A DNA stretch of 53,008 nt from Ignavibacteriales bacterium (GCA_003599395.1 QZJX01000100.1:1-53008), one strand, 5' to 3'; positions 17,446 through 25,185 are shown, counted from the stretch's first letter. Numbers and translations are program-made. The notes: generated by a model from the letters alone, not told the origin.

Positions 17446-18336
17446 TTAATTATTACAATTCCTCTTTTTGAGGTAATTATATAATCCACTAACGATGATT
17501 ATCATTAATAGAGTAAGCCACCAATTCCATATAAAGCTAATGATAATCGTATACAATATCATCAAACTGGTTGCATCCTTCAAAGATTTATTGCGATGGT
17601 TTTTCTGGTAAAAAGTAATATAAACCACTGCACCAACATAAACGATGAAACCAATTAGCCAGATATACCCAATATTTAAATCATTATCGCCAAAATAAAC
17701 ATATGCTAAATCAGGATCATCGATGAATGGATTTCTGTTGCCTTGTAGGGTATCGTTAGCAATCCTATCATTTCGAGCAATTTCAAAATCATCCACTGGA
17801 TCTACTTCGTGCCAAACAAGCAAAAGATTTTCATCAACGATGACATCTTCTATCTTAAGTGTCTTTTCATAGACAACATACATATACATGATGATTCTAG
17901 CAACATCTCCACAATCGTCTTCTCCTGGATAGAAGGTGATGTTTTCTGGAGCGATCAATCCATATGATCCTCCATCTAGTTTATTTGCAAAGGGATAATT
18001 CGCTCTTGAAAGATTGACACTCGGATTGCTTGCTCGAATATTGTGAAGATCCACTTTTTGTTTGGTACTCTTCAATTTTGATTCTGGCCATATGTGTTCC
18101 CTATTATAAGTTGTCCCCGAATCCCATGTCTTATCGACTCTTTCATTAGTGTAGATAAGTTTTAACTTGCTTTGGCTACCAATAGCAAGATCAGTGGTCG
18201 CAAGTGCTTGTCTAGTTTGATCCTCAGAAAGATAGATTCCTTGGTCATAAGATTCAGTTTTATTGCATGCAAATGAAGTGAATAATAATCCAAAGATGAT
18301 TATTAATGATAAAATTCTCTTTATAATTAAACGCAT
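17446..18336 (-). CDS. Endonuclease I family lipoprotein with C-terminal membrane domain
   Basis: The protein has 296 residues. The ATG at 18336 is chosen because a GAGG site lies about 10 nt upstream. The lipobox is TSFAC (Cys24). The EndA/NucM signature is complete: YNREHIWPES (77-86, with the metal/base residues Glu80-His81), DLHNIRASNPSVN and NYPF (96-115), CGDVARIIMYMYVVYE, LLVWHEVDPVD, and RNDRIAN.TLQGNRNPFID. This family cuts DNA and RNA without sequence specificity. Most members end after the nuclease; here three hydrophobic helices follow (about 215-295), so the enzyme seems doubly anchored outside the cell. A nutritional role (breaking down external nucleic acid) is likely. Confidence 0.92.
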   Translation of the reverse strand: MRLIIKRILSLIIIFGLLFTSFACNKTESYDQGIYLSEDQTRQALATTDLAIGSQSKLKLIYTNERVDKTWDSGTTYNREHIWPESKLKSTKQKVDLHNIRASNPSVNLSRANYPFANKLDGGSYGLIAPENITFYPGEDDCGDVARIIMYMYVVYEKTLKIEDVIVDENLLLVWHEVDPVDDFEIARNDRIANDTLQGNRNPFIDDPDLAYVYFGDNDLNIGYIWLIGFIVYVGAVVYITFYQKNHRNKSLKDATSLMILYTIIISFIWNWWLTLLMIIIVSGLYNYLKKRNCNN

Positions 18337-18427
18337 ACTATAAGACCTCACGATCAAGGGTTTAAATCATGATAAAAGATGATTCCACAATAATGAAATC
18401 GATTAAGGAAATTTTAAAGGTGAGAAA

Positions 18428-18673
18428 CTATTCTTTAATGACATCAACAATCTTAGTGAATTTGTTTTTTACATCTTTAATGCTTTTGTTAATCTCTTGG
18501 TTGAGTTTAAATGCAGGATTTTCCAAGAAGATGAGAATTACACCAAAATGAGGTGTGGCAACTGCGTTGACAAATTCCCAACCTATCTTACCATTTTCAC
18601 TGATGACCTCTTCAATCTTCTTCGCACGCTTTGTAATACTGTAAATACCTTTAATCACTTCTGTTTTGTACAT
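18428..18673 (-). CDS. DUF4177-like small protein
   Basis: The protein has 81 residues. [49 protein letters not shown] follows the DUF4177 pattern (short beta hairpin, helix, then 'GWEFV..V' and a final strand), with a longer C-terminal helix than usual. The RBS is AGGGAGGAAA. Function of the family unknown. It stands alone between the endonuclease I gene and the MATE locus. Confidence 0.75.
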   Translation of the reverse strand: MYKTEVIKGIYSITKRAKKIEEVISENGKIGWEFVNAVATPHFGVILIFLENPAFKLNQEINKSIKDVKNKFTKIVDVIKE

Positions 18674-18941
18674 GGAACATTTCCTCCCTATGTTATATAT
18701 TAATCAGTATGGATATAACTTTAAAATGGGCTCAAAGGTAAAGTATGGATTTCCTATGATAGTATTTGATTAAAATGGTTATATGCACAACCGTTATGGT
18801 TTCTTAGATGAATTATAACACGATTTTTTATTTATATTAAACCATGCTTTTTACTTTTGCTAGTCTAATACGTGTATTATTCATGAAAATATTCAAGTAT
18901 CGATAAATTAGATATAAAAAGTAAATGGTTCATAAAAATAG

Positions 18942-18961
18942 CCCATTAGTTCACTAATGGG
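18942..18961 (-). terminator. Terminator hairpin downstream of the MATE gene
   Basis: CCCATTAG (18942-18949) with CTAATGGG (18954-18961); the - strand continues CTATTTTTA. A second hairpin (18985-18994 with 19003-19012, TTGACTGAAA arms) lies closer to the stop. Otherwise the 18674-19063 gap shows no gene. Confidence 0.65.
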
Positions 18962-19063
18962 TATTCATTTAGGTACCGAAAAATTTGACTGAAATAAGAA
19001 ATTTTCAGTCAATATATAGTTTTAGAATTTAGACTAAAATTTGTGATAAAGATAAATCATATG

Positions 19064-20392
19064 TTAGACAGGATTTTCAAGTAAATTGATATTCCTTAAC
19101 TTCAACATCCATAAAAACATTCCAAACGTTAAAAGGCTATCGAAAGCTATCCCTGCAGCAAACATTAACGCAATTAGCATCAATGTTGGTTGATAGATAT
19201 CCAAAATGTATAAGATAAATAATACACCATAAAAAACTGTATTAATGATGACTGATTGAAAGAGCATGTATTTTGTTTTACCAATGCCATAAAAGATGCT
19301 ATCAATTGCGTTATTGAAAGCAAATAAAACATAGAAACCAACACTGATGATGGCGATATTATAGATATCTTGATAATTGGATAATTGAAGTACATCTCTC
19401 AAAAAAGGTCTCCATAAAGGAATAGATATAAACCAGATGATGACAATCAACATCGTGATAGCAAAATAACCTAAGGTTTTATCTCTAATCGCATTCTGAT
19501 CCTCACCACAATCACGTTTGACCAACTCACCAAGTTGTAAAACAGGAAGCAGTAACCATCCCCAAATGAAATTATTAGCTACCCAAAATGTTCCTTGCTC
19601 ACCGACAACATTAATCATTCGAATGATCATAAACATGAAAGCCATGTTTCTAACAAAACTTTCTATACCAGAAATCCCACCTATTCTACCAAGATCTTTA
19701 ATCCATAAAAATGAAAGTTTTGTTTTCGAAAATACATGAATATCTTCTCTTCTTAAAATAAAATACACGAGAACTAATAATATCGCATTAACAATTATGT
19801 TCGTCCATGCGATTCCGTTGACTCCTAACTGAAGAGAAACATTTAGGGTGGAAACAAAGAAAATATCAAATATCACTGATAGAATCATTTGAAGTAGCAA
19901 AACAAAATAGAGATATTTTTCCTTGTTAATGACAACTAAAACTACTATAGAAAACTTGACTAAAGTCATGAATACTGCTGCAACAGTTTCTAATCGAATG
20001 TAACTTGCAGTTTCAGAAATCAAGGTAAGATCTTGTGCCATAAATCGTATCAAGGGAACTGCAAAAACCATGATGATTAGTGACAATAATGCATATACTG
20101 AGCCTGTAAATAACAATCCCGTTTTGACCTTGTTTTCTAATTCACTTTTGTTCCTAATTGCCATTCCGATAAAATAAAACAATGGTAATATGATGGCTTC
20201 TTGAAGTATTTCATATAATAGATTAACCCAGGATAGCTGACTAGCGATGTTAAATCCCCAATCACCTGGTAATTGACCTAAAAGAAATATTCTTACTGTT
20301 GTATATATGGTTGGGATTAATCCCATAAGTAATAATGCATAAAACAGTTTCAAGTTAACTCTTTTCACTGATCGAATAATCTTTTTAAGCAT
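19064..20392 (-). CDS. MATE-family efflux transporter
   Basis: The protein has 442 residues and 12 predicted helices. The ATG at 20392 follows GGAGAA by 7 nt; an open frame extends upstream to 20470 but has no RBS and runs through a structured leader. The MATE fold shows in two similar halves, with the inter-half loop near KTKLSFLWIKDLGRIGGISGIESFVRN and helix 7 motifs FWVANNFIWGW. Members export cationic drugs or metabolites with Na+ or H+. The long leader with three abutting hairpins suggests RNA-based control. Confidence 0.88.
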   Translation of the reverse strand: MLKKIIRSVKRVNLKLFYALLLMGLIPTIYTTVRIFLLGQLPGDWGFNIASQLSWVNLLYEILQEAIILPLFYFIGMAIRNKSELENKVKTGLLFTGSVYALLSLIIMVFAVPLIRFMAQDLTLISETASYIRLETVAAVFMTLVKFSIVVLVVINKEKYLYFVLLLQMILSVIFDIFFVSTLNVSLQLGVNGIAWTNIIVNAILLVLVYFILRREDIHVFSKTKLSFLWIKDLGRIGGISGIESFVRNMAFMFMIIRMINVVGEQGTFWVANNFIWGWLLLPVLQLGELVKRDCGEDQNAIRDKTLGYFAITMLIVIIWFISIPLWRPFLRDVLQLSNYQDIYNIAIISVGFYVLFAFNNAIDSIFYGIGKTKYMLFQSVIINTVFYGVLFILYILDIYQPTLMLIALMFAAGIAFDSLLTFGMFLWMLKLRNINLLENPV

Positions 20393-20419
20393 ATATTTTC
20401 TCCATAAATGGTTATTTTT

Positions 20420-20527
20420 GATTAGCACTCTATAAATATGTAAATATCCATAAAGTGCAAAGTTGAACAACTTTAATACCAGAAACGGTATTAGCCTTGA
20501 TTAAGGCTATAATCACCAGTGCTAATC
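20420..20527 (-). ncRNA. Structured leader RNA (candidate riboswitch) of the MATE gene
   Basis: On the - strand, a perfect 10-bp outer stem (GATTAGCACT, complement of 20518-20527, with AGTGCTAATC, complement of 20420-20429) encloses three hairpins that touch without gaps. These are 20493-20508 (6 bp), 20475-20492 (6 bp) and 20459-20474 (7 bp). This makes a four- or five-way junction. Downstream, CCATTTATGG can pair on itself and partly cover the GGAG of the MATE ribosome site. I do not recognise it as a known riboswitch class. The outer stem starts in the stop codon region of the 55-residue gene, so it is intercistronic. Confidence 0.65.
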
Positions 20528-20689
20528 TTCATCGTCGTTTTGATACTTTTCATTATTTGGATTTAATTGATCTGCATGATTATCCAAATTTGCTTGATAT
20601 GCATCATTATTGGGATTGTTTTTGTTAGCATAGTCATCGCGTTGTTCTTGTGTATGAGTATGTCCACTCACTCCACCGCCTTTAGGCAT
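20522..20689 (-). CDS. Small Asn-rich hydrophilic protein (55 residues)
   Basis: Translation MPKGGGVSGHTHTQEQRDDY, then ANKNNPNNDAYQANLDNHAD, then QLNPNNEKYQNDDED. An AGGAGG sits 7 nt before the ATG. The GHTHTQ..DYAN..NPNN.AY.AN pattern, with NPNN repeated, resembles a recurring family of tiny uncharacterised bacterial proteins. No signal peptide or helix-forming hydrophobics are present, and it is probably disordered. It has a good promoter and is followed by the MATE leader RNA, so cotranscription is likely. Confidence 0.8.
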   Translation of the reverse strand: MPKGGGVSGHTHTQEQRDDYANKNNPNNDAYQANLDNHADQLNPNNEKYQNDDED

Positions 20690-20734
20690 GATAATTCCTC
20701 CTTTCCTTTGACAAATAAAACCATTCTCACTAAG

Positions 20735-20797
20735 TATAGTGAAAATGGCTTCTGTTATAATTATTTATGCAAGTGTTTACAGCCATCTTCACTATAA
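20735..20797. repeat. 16-bp inverted repeat overlapping the promoter of the 55-residue gene
   Basis: TATAGTGAAAATGGCT (20735-20750) pairs with AGCCATCTTCACTATA (20782-20797) at 15 of 16 positions, the remaining pair being G-U in RNA, with a 31-nt spacer. The distal arm contains the -10 box, so the transcript would begin inside the element. Confidence 0.75.
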
Positions 20798-20820
20798 CCA
20801 TTTTTATGGTTTACGACAAG
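20792..20820 (-). promoter_or_regulatory. Promoter of the 55-residue gene and MATE operon
   Basis: On the - strand, TTGTCG (20815-20820), a 17-nt spacer and TATAGT (20792-20797). Confidence 0.7.
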
Positions 20821-21033
20821 TATTTTAAGTAAAGTCGCAGGGTTGTAAGTCCTTAAATAGTGAAATTTCCTTATTTAATCAGCCACATTATATTCCCAAC
20901 TGTGTGATAGGTCAATGGGTAATGAGTTATTAATTCTATTTATTCACCATGTTTCTCGTGTAATGCTTATGATGCCAAACGTGCAATGAAATGCTATGGG
21001 GATATATGAATGCAACAAAATACAAGAAAAAGA
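20821..21033. other. Gene-free spacer
   Basis: No frame with a ribosome site and no clear element was found in this part of the 600-bp interval between the 55-residue gene and the small RNA. The 21054-21252 part is equally empty. A short frame at 21089-21271 lacks an RBS and protein-like composition. Confidence 0.5.
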
Positions 21034-21053
21034 CCCACTAGAGGACTAATGGG
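21034..21053 (-). terminator. Candidate distal terminator for the DUF3644 transcript
   Basis: CCCACTAG (21034-21041) with CTAATGGG (21046-21053), one wobble pair. The - strand continues TCTTTTTCTTGT. It is almost the same hairpin as at 18942. If used, the DUF3644 mRNA would carry a 3' tail fully antisense to the small RNA. Confidence 0.55.
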
Positions 21054-21255
21054 TAATATTGGGGAAGTTCTTGGTGTTGTAAAGAAAAGTGTGGAACAAT
21101 TCAATGAGCATTAGCTCAAATCTAAACTCTAATGGCGTTTCAACTACTAAAAAAATTATCACTTACACCTATGTGGATTCTTATTATCTGTATCTCCAGT
21201 TTGAAGCTAATTCCGTATTTCAAATTTTTTATCGCACATTTTTAAGTGAATGTTG

Positions 21256-21283
21256 TTGTATTTTATCCTAGGTATAGTATAAT
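21256..21283 (+). promoter_or_regulatory. Promoter of the small RNA
   Basis: TTGTAT (21256-21261), a 16-nt spacer and consensus TATAAT (21278-21283). Predicted start near 21290, at the first base of the closing stem. Confidence 0.72.
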
Positions 21284-21287
21284 ATTA

Positions 21288-21380
21288 TTGAACTAACTTG
21301 TGCAGGGTTAAAGCTGGGTTACCGAATGGTAGTAGGCGAAAGCCAAGAATTCCTTTGCTCCTAGGGTTAGTTCTTTTTTT
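21288..21380 (+). ncRNA. Structured small RNA convergent with the DUF3644 gene
   Basis: Closing stem GAACTAAC (21290-21297) with GTTAGTTC (21366-21373), immediately followed by seven T (terminator). Inside lies a second helix, GGGTTAAAG (21305-21313) with CTTTGCTCC (21353-21361, one mismatch, one wobble). Within it are two tetraloop hairpins, TACC-GAAT-GGTA (21320-21331) and GGC-GAAA-GCC (21335-21344). A promoter ends 6 nt before the stem. No ribosome site or frame is present. It lacks the SRP RNA consensus, tmRNA, 6S and tRNA features, so no known family is claimed. Its T run overlaps the DUF3644 stop codon on the other strand. Confidence 0.75.
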
Positions 21381-22392
21381 ATTTTATAGCCTCTTTTATC
21401 TTCTTGAAAATATCAGGATCATTACAAATATCGTCAATAATTTTCTGAGTTAACTCATATGAATATGTGTACGACCAACGATCTCCCAATTTATGCTTAT
21501 AAGCAAATTCGGAGATTTCTTTTATTTTGAAATGCTTGCTATAAAGACCAAACGTAAATGTAGTAAAATGCGTTTTAGCGCCCTCACTTACCGGGGTAAT
21601 CTGTATGTCTTGTTTCATGAGTTCTGCATTCACTAAATCAAGCACTTGTTTATTCGATAATGGGTGTGATATACCTGAGTCAATTGGTTTGTGAACTATT
21701 TTGAGTTGAGCGTCTTTTGGAGATGTTTTAGTTACTTTAAAATCAGCATCGCTTGCATTCTTAACTTGTTTAACTGCTATTTGATAAGTAATCGCCATTG
21801 TTTGAGGTACTATATCATTGTGGCTAGTCTCAACCAATATATGCTCAATGTACTTCTTAGTTGCTTCATACTTAGCTTTGATTTCTTTGTTATATTTGTG
21901 AATGATTTGTATCGAGTCTTGGGGAGATGGCAAAAACATAGTAATATAGTTTGTTGGTAATTTGTCATTGATGCTTATATCAAAGTATTGATGTAGTTTA
22001 TTGCTGAAGTTCATAACGCAAGCCATAAAAATATCATTAAACATGATTGCATATTCTGGAACAATCAAGTGGTTTGCCATGTTTCTTAGACCAACAACTG
22101 CTTCTAAATTTATACGGATAGGATCTTTTGAGTTCGTCATAATCTTCTTAATCGCATCAGTTAATGATATTGTTCTATTGATATTCTTTTTATTGTAGTG
22201 TATCGGCATTTCATTTTTCATCATGTATGCTTTTAACATCAATTCCCAAGCATTACAAATGAAGAAAGTGAATCCTTCAACTTTATATTTAATCGTTGGT
22301 TTGTTATAGATCTCAATCGCTAAAAGAAAAGCCTCTTGGCTTTTTTCTAGCATAACTTCTATTAATTTCTCGTTTTCTTTTTTTACAGTCAT
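21379..22392 (-). CDS. DUF3644-domain protein with HEPN-like R-x4-H motif
   Basis: The protein has 337 residues (ATG at 22392; a GTG at 22401 is possible). The N-terminus (LEKSQEAFLLAIEIYNKPTI, then KYKVEGFTFFICNAWELMLKAYM) is the DUF3644 signature. At residues 103-108 it has RNMANH within GLRNMANHLIVPE, which fits the R-x4-6-H catalytic motif of HEPN ribonucleases in a helical context; this motif reading is mine. The C-terminal half contains PLSNKQVLDLVNAEL and DRWSYTYSYELTQKIIDDI, a helix-turn-helix-like or nucleic-acid-binding tail. HEPN proteins are common toxins in abortive infection systems. The gene ends against a structured small RNA on the other strand. Confidence 0.8.
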   Translation of the reverse strand: MTVKKENEKLIEVMLEKSQEAFLLAIEIYNKPTIKYKVEGFTFFICNAWELMLKAYMMKNEMPIHYNKKNINRTISLTDAIKKIMTNSKDPIRINLEAVVGLRNMANHLIVPEYAIMFNDIFMACVMNFSNKLHQYFDISINDKLPTNYITMFLPSPQDSIQIIHKYNKEIKAKYEATKKYIEHILVETSHNDIVPQTMAITYQIAVKQVKNASDADFKVTKTSPKDAQLKIVHKPIDSGISHPLSNKQVLDLVNAELMKQDIQITPVSEGAKTHFTTFTFGLYSKHFKIKEISEFAYKHKLGDRWSYTYSYELTQKIIDDICNDPDIFKKIKEAIK

Positions 22393-22424
22393 ATACCCCA
22401 CCCCATACCTTATCTCTATTTATA

Positions 22425-22453
22425 ATTATACTTTATTTTACCGAAATTGTTAA
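22425..22453 (-). promoter_or_regulatory. Promoter of the DUF3644 gene
   Basis: On the - strand, TTAACA (22448-22453), a 17-nt spacer and TATAAT (22425-22430). Confidence 0.75.
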
Positions 22454-22597
22454 ATTATGTCTGACTTAGTAAAACCTTTTCAATATTCCTATCTAATGTT
22501 TTGTAAACTTAAATATCACTAGTCTAAATCATTCATCTTAAACAATGCATTTTCACTATTTTTCCTTTTTTTGTGAATTTGCATGAAATTGATAAAT

Positions 22598-22637
22598 AAA
22601 AAAACACTCTCACGCGCGTGTAGGGGGTGAAAGTGTT
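22598..22637 (-). terminator. Terminator at the left end of the defence island
   Basis: AACACTCTCAC (22603-22613) with GTGAAAGTGTT (22627-22637), one wobble pair. Seven T follow on the - strand. It ends the long - strand transcription unit of the island. Confidence 0.88.
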
Positions 22638-22796
22638 TGTCCTCAAAAAGTGTATTATTTGGCTTAATTGTGCAATTTGATTAAAATCTCGTTTTCAAAA
22701 TCACGATTTTCAAAAACCAGTGCCACGTATTATGGATGTGTGGCTTGCGGTCGTGAAAGTTTAGTAAATAGAATTTGACCGGGGGGGTATCAAAGA
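22638..22796. other. Possible island boundary region
   Basis: There is no gene here. It contains the second 22-bp repeat copy (22655-22676), a GCCAC...GTGGC inverted pair (about 22723-22745) and the motif GACCGGGGGGG just before the first island gene. The G run is unusual in such AT-rich DNA. Confidence 0.4.
22655..22676 (+). repeat. 22-bp direct repeat, copy 2
   Basis: Matches 10234-10255 at 21 of 22 bases, same orientation, but here non-coding. The pair brackets 12.4 kb. Confidence 0.6.
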
Positions 22797-23465
22797 TTAA
22801 TTAATCGGCTTATGACTCTCTTCATAAAGTTCTCTAATCTCTATGGGTGTATGACCATTGTTTTCATACATTCTGGTGTTGTTATGAAGAATCATAGTTA
22901 GTCCAACAAAGAGGTTTAATTGAACTTCATCTTTTAACTGATAACCTCTTTTGTTTATATAACCCATATAATCAGAAGGTTTACCACCCATGATGATACG
23001 ATCATGTATTTCTAGTACATCATAGCGAATATCTTCTGGTCTTCTGATAACAACCAAATTATTCGCTTTAATGAACTTCTCTAGGTCTAAGAGAGGTTTC
23101 ATTGGTTCGACGTATTCATCATCTTCGTATTTAAGAAACTCTTCCTTAGATGGCAAATATCGAGGTTTATTCGACTGTGCTAAAAGCAAGTCCTTAGCGA
23201 CACTAATAGCTTTACTATCACTTAAGTAGAAATAACCATTAGCAAGTATCTCTTGTTTAAAGGATAAGTCAATCTCATCAATGCTTGATAAAAGTTCAAG
23301 TAAAGGGACCGTTTCTTCTTTGGATAAGGATTCTTTTTCATAGTGATTAAAGACTGAAATGAAGTCTTCTAGTTTAATTACACCATAAAGATTGATAGCT
23401 GCAAAAGCATATCTTTTCATAAGGATTAATCGATTTGGTTTTTGATTGGTTGGTTTACTTGCCAT
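22797..23465 (-). CDS. Helical protein related to the N-terminal region of SEC-C proteins
   Basis: The protein has 222 residues; the ATG at 23465 follows AGAGG by 7 nt. AFAAINLYGVIKLEDFISVFNHY (about 20-42) and the C-terminal NNTRMYENNGHTPIEI resemble the N-terminal region of uncharacterised proteins that end in a zinc-binding SEC-C motif. Here the protein stops right after that region, with no Cys/His cluster, so the metal site is absent. Function unknown. Its start overlaps the upstream 36-residue gene by 11 nt. Confidence 0.7.
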   Translation of the reverse strand: MASKPTNQKPNRLILMKRYAFAAINLYGVIKLEDFISVFNHYEKESLSKEETVPLLELLSSIDEIDLSFKQEILANGYFYLSDSKAISVAKDLLLAQSNKPRYLPSKEEFLKYEDDEYVEPMKPLLDLEKFIKANNLVVIRRPEDIRYDVLEIHDRIIMGGKPSDYMGYINKRGYQLKDEVQLNLFVGLTMILHNNTRMYENNGHTPIEIRELYEESHKPIN

Positions 23466-23565
23466 TTGACATCCTCTTCTTTCTAAGTTCGATAAAAATA
23501 TAGATAGCATTTGGTATTAACATACTAAGTATAAAGATAATAATCACTACAACTTCATAGCTCAT
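23455..23565 (-). CDS. 36-residue single-pass membrane peptide
   Basis: Sequence MSYEVVVIIIFILSMLIPNA, then IYIFIELRKKRMSNGK: one hydrophobic helix and a basic cytoplasmic tail. AGAGGAC lies 5 nt before the ATG at 23565. It overlaps the next gene by 11 nt, which suggests translational coupling. The frame upstream of the ATG lacks an RBS. It may be a small membrane regulator or toxin-like peptide; nothing proves function. Confidence 0.55.
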   Translation of the reverse strand: MSYEVVVIIIFILSMLIPNAIYIFIELRKKRMSNGK

Positions 23566-23730
23566 AGTGGTCCTCTTTCTATTGCCGTTCACTGTGATAT
23601 TTGCTATGTGAACGACATAACGCTTTTTTGTCCTACAAAGGGTATATAAAAGGTAGTCTGTGTACCTCAAAAGGTATGTTGGTGTTGGCGTTCACATCCA
23701 TTATCGGACATTCAAATAAACAATAAAAAT

Positions 23731-25185
23731 CTATTCATCATTTTCATTTGTTATTGAAGCTTGAGGTTCTATATCAATAGCAATAGATTTCTCTTCTACA
23801 AGATTCTTCGCTTTATCGAATTGAACGCTTAAATTTTTCGATGTAATGTCAATGTCTTTAACATCATCTACTAAATTTTCAACTCTTTTTCTATGAATTT
23901 CCCATCTTTTTGAAAACAAATTGAATTGTTTCCCAAGTTCATCTATCAGATTAAGGATTTCATCAGCATTGTTTCTCAAGTGATAGTCCTTAAGTATAAA
24001 TTGCAATATTTGAATAATGGTAACAATCAAACTTGGAGAAGCTATAATAATTTTTTGCTTTCGTGATTCCTCTACTATATCAGGAAATTCTTTAAATATA
24101 TCAATAAAAACAGCCTCTGCAGGAACAAACATAATAGCATAGGGAGCTGTTTTGCCATCAATTATATATTTTGTCACCTCTTTAATTCTTCCTTTAACAT
24201 CAATTCGAAATTTCTTTTTGACTTCGTTTTTTTCTTCAATGCTAATGTTTTCATCAAGTAGTGGAAGATAATTGACATACGGGAATTTAGCATCAATAGA
24301 AAGTGGTAAAATACCATGATCTGTTGAAATATTAAAAAGGAAGTCTACAATAACATTCTTCTTTTCACCCAATTCATCTTTCAACTGCTTAACACTGAAC
24401 TCTTTTGTAAAATCAACTTGTTTCCTATAAAAATAACTGTTTGACGGTTCACCAAAAATTGAAGTCAAAATTTGCTCTAATACATCTTCGCCAAAATTAC
24501 CTCTAGATTTTTGATTACTCAGTATGTTGTTGAACTTATTGATTTCTTTACGAAGTTCTTCTATTTGTCTTGTTGAGGCTTCAATTGCTGCTGTTTTTTC
24601 TATAAATTCATGTATTGCTTTTTCGTTTTTTTCAAATCCTTGTTCGAGTGATTTTTGAACTTGATCCTTAAGTGTCTGGATTTGGCTTGTTATTTTTTCT
24701 TGTGTTTTTTCGTTTTGCTGATTTACATTTGTGTTATTCTTCAAATTAGTCTCATTTATTTCGGATAGAATCTTTGATTTCAATTCATTAACATCTTTTG
24801 TCGTCTGGGCGATTAAATCTTTAATGTTAGTCGAATTTTGCTGTTTAACATCCGATGATTCTTTGATAAAGTTCGACTGCAAATCTGTCAATTTAGTTTT
24901 TGTGTCTTCAAGAAACTTATATAAATCTGTTTGATTTAGTTTTTGTGCCTCATGCATTCCTTTCGTAATAGAATCTTTTAATACTTGAATCTCGTTATTT
25001 TGTTCCTTAATACTATCTTTAAAATCCTTTAATGATTTAATTCTACTTTCCTCAAACAGTCCTCTTACATCGTCTTTGAATGAGTTTTTTTGAGAATCCT
25101 TCTTCTTATCTAACATCAATAAAACTAATAACACCACCATAATAACTAATAAAACTATTGCAATTATTAACAAAATATCTGTCAT
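23731..25185 (-). CDS. rmuC: RmuC-family DNA recombination protein
   Basis: The protein has 484 residues. An N-terminal membrane helix (about 4-26) is followed by a long coiled coil (about 50-225) and the RmuC domain (about 235-440). That domain shows RGNFGEDVLEQIL, VIVDFLFNIS...LPLSIDAKFP (D...DAK, a PD-(D/E)XK-like core), APYAIMFVPAEAVF and IIIASPSLIVTIIQIL. RmuC is linked to limiting DNA inversions and to handling abnormal DNA ends. Here it is the gene after hsdR, 81 nt downstream with an RBS of its own (GAAGGAGG), a frequent neighbour of restriction loci. Confidence 0.93.
   Translation of the reverse strand: MTDILLIIAIVLLVIMVVLLVLLMLDKKKDSQKNSFKDDVRGLFEESRIKSLKDFKDSIKEQNNEIQVLKDSITKGMHEAQKLNQTDLYKFLEDTKTKLTDLQSNFIKESSDVKQQNSTNIKDLIAQTTKDVNELKSKILSEINETNLKNNTNVNQQNEKTQEKITSQIQTLKDQVQKSLEQGFEKNEKAIHEFIEKTAAIEASTRQIEELRKEINKFNNILSNQKSRGNFGEDVLEQILTSIFGEPSNSYFYRKQVDFTKEFSVKQLKDELGEKKNVIVDFLFNISTDHGILPLSIDAKFPYVNYLPLLDENISIEEKNEVKKKFRIDVKGRIKEVTKYIIDGKTAPYAIMFVPAEAVFIDIFKEFPDIVEESRKQKIIIASPSLIVTIIQILQFILKDYHLRNNADEILNLIDELGKQFNLFSKRWEIHRKRVENLVDDVKDIDITSKNLSVQFDKAKNLVEEKSIAIDIEPQASITNENDE

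Noticed and set aside
19064-20470. Longer MATE protein starting at 20470
   Set aside because: The extra 26 residues have no ribosome site and lie in the structured leader; the ATG at 20392 has GGAGAA at proper distance.
21089-21271. Short + strand open frame between the MATE and DUF3644 loci
   Set aside because: No ribosome site, AT-biased composition, and it runs into the small RNA promoter.
21288-21380. Small RNA as SRP RNA, tmRNA, 6S RNA or c-di-GMP riboswitch
   Set aside because: The SRP loop consensus (GGTC..GGAAGGA..AGCAG) is absent, there is no tRNA-like end, and GGGTTACCGA resembles the c-di-GMP-I 3' part only by chance because the required upstream half is missing.
22700-22796. GACCGGGGGGG region as a phage cos site
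   Set aside because: There are no terminase or other phage genes nearby; kept only as an odd motif at the possible island edge.
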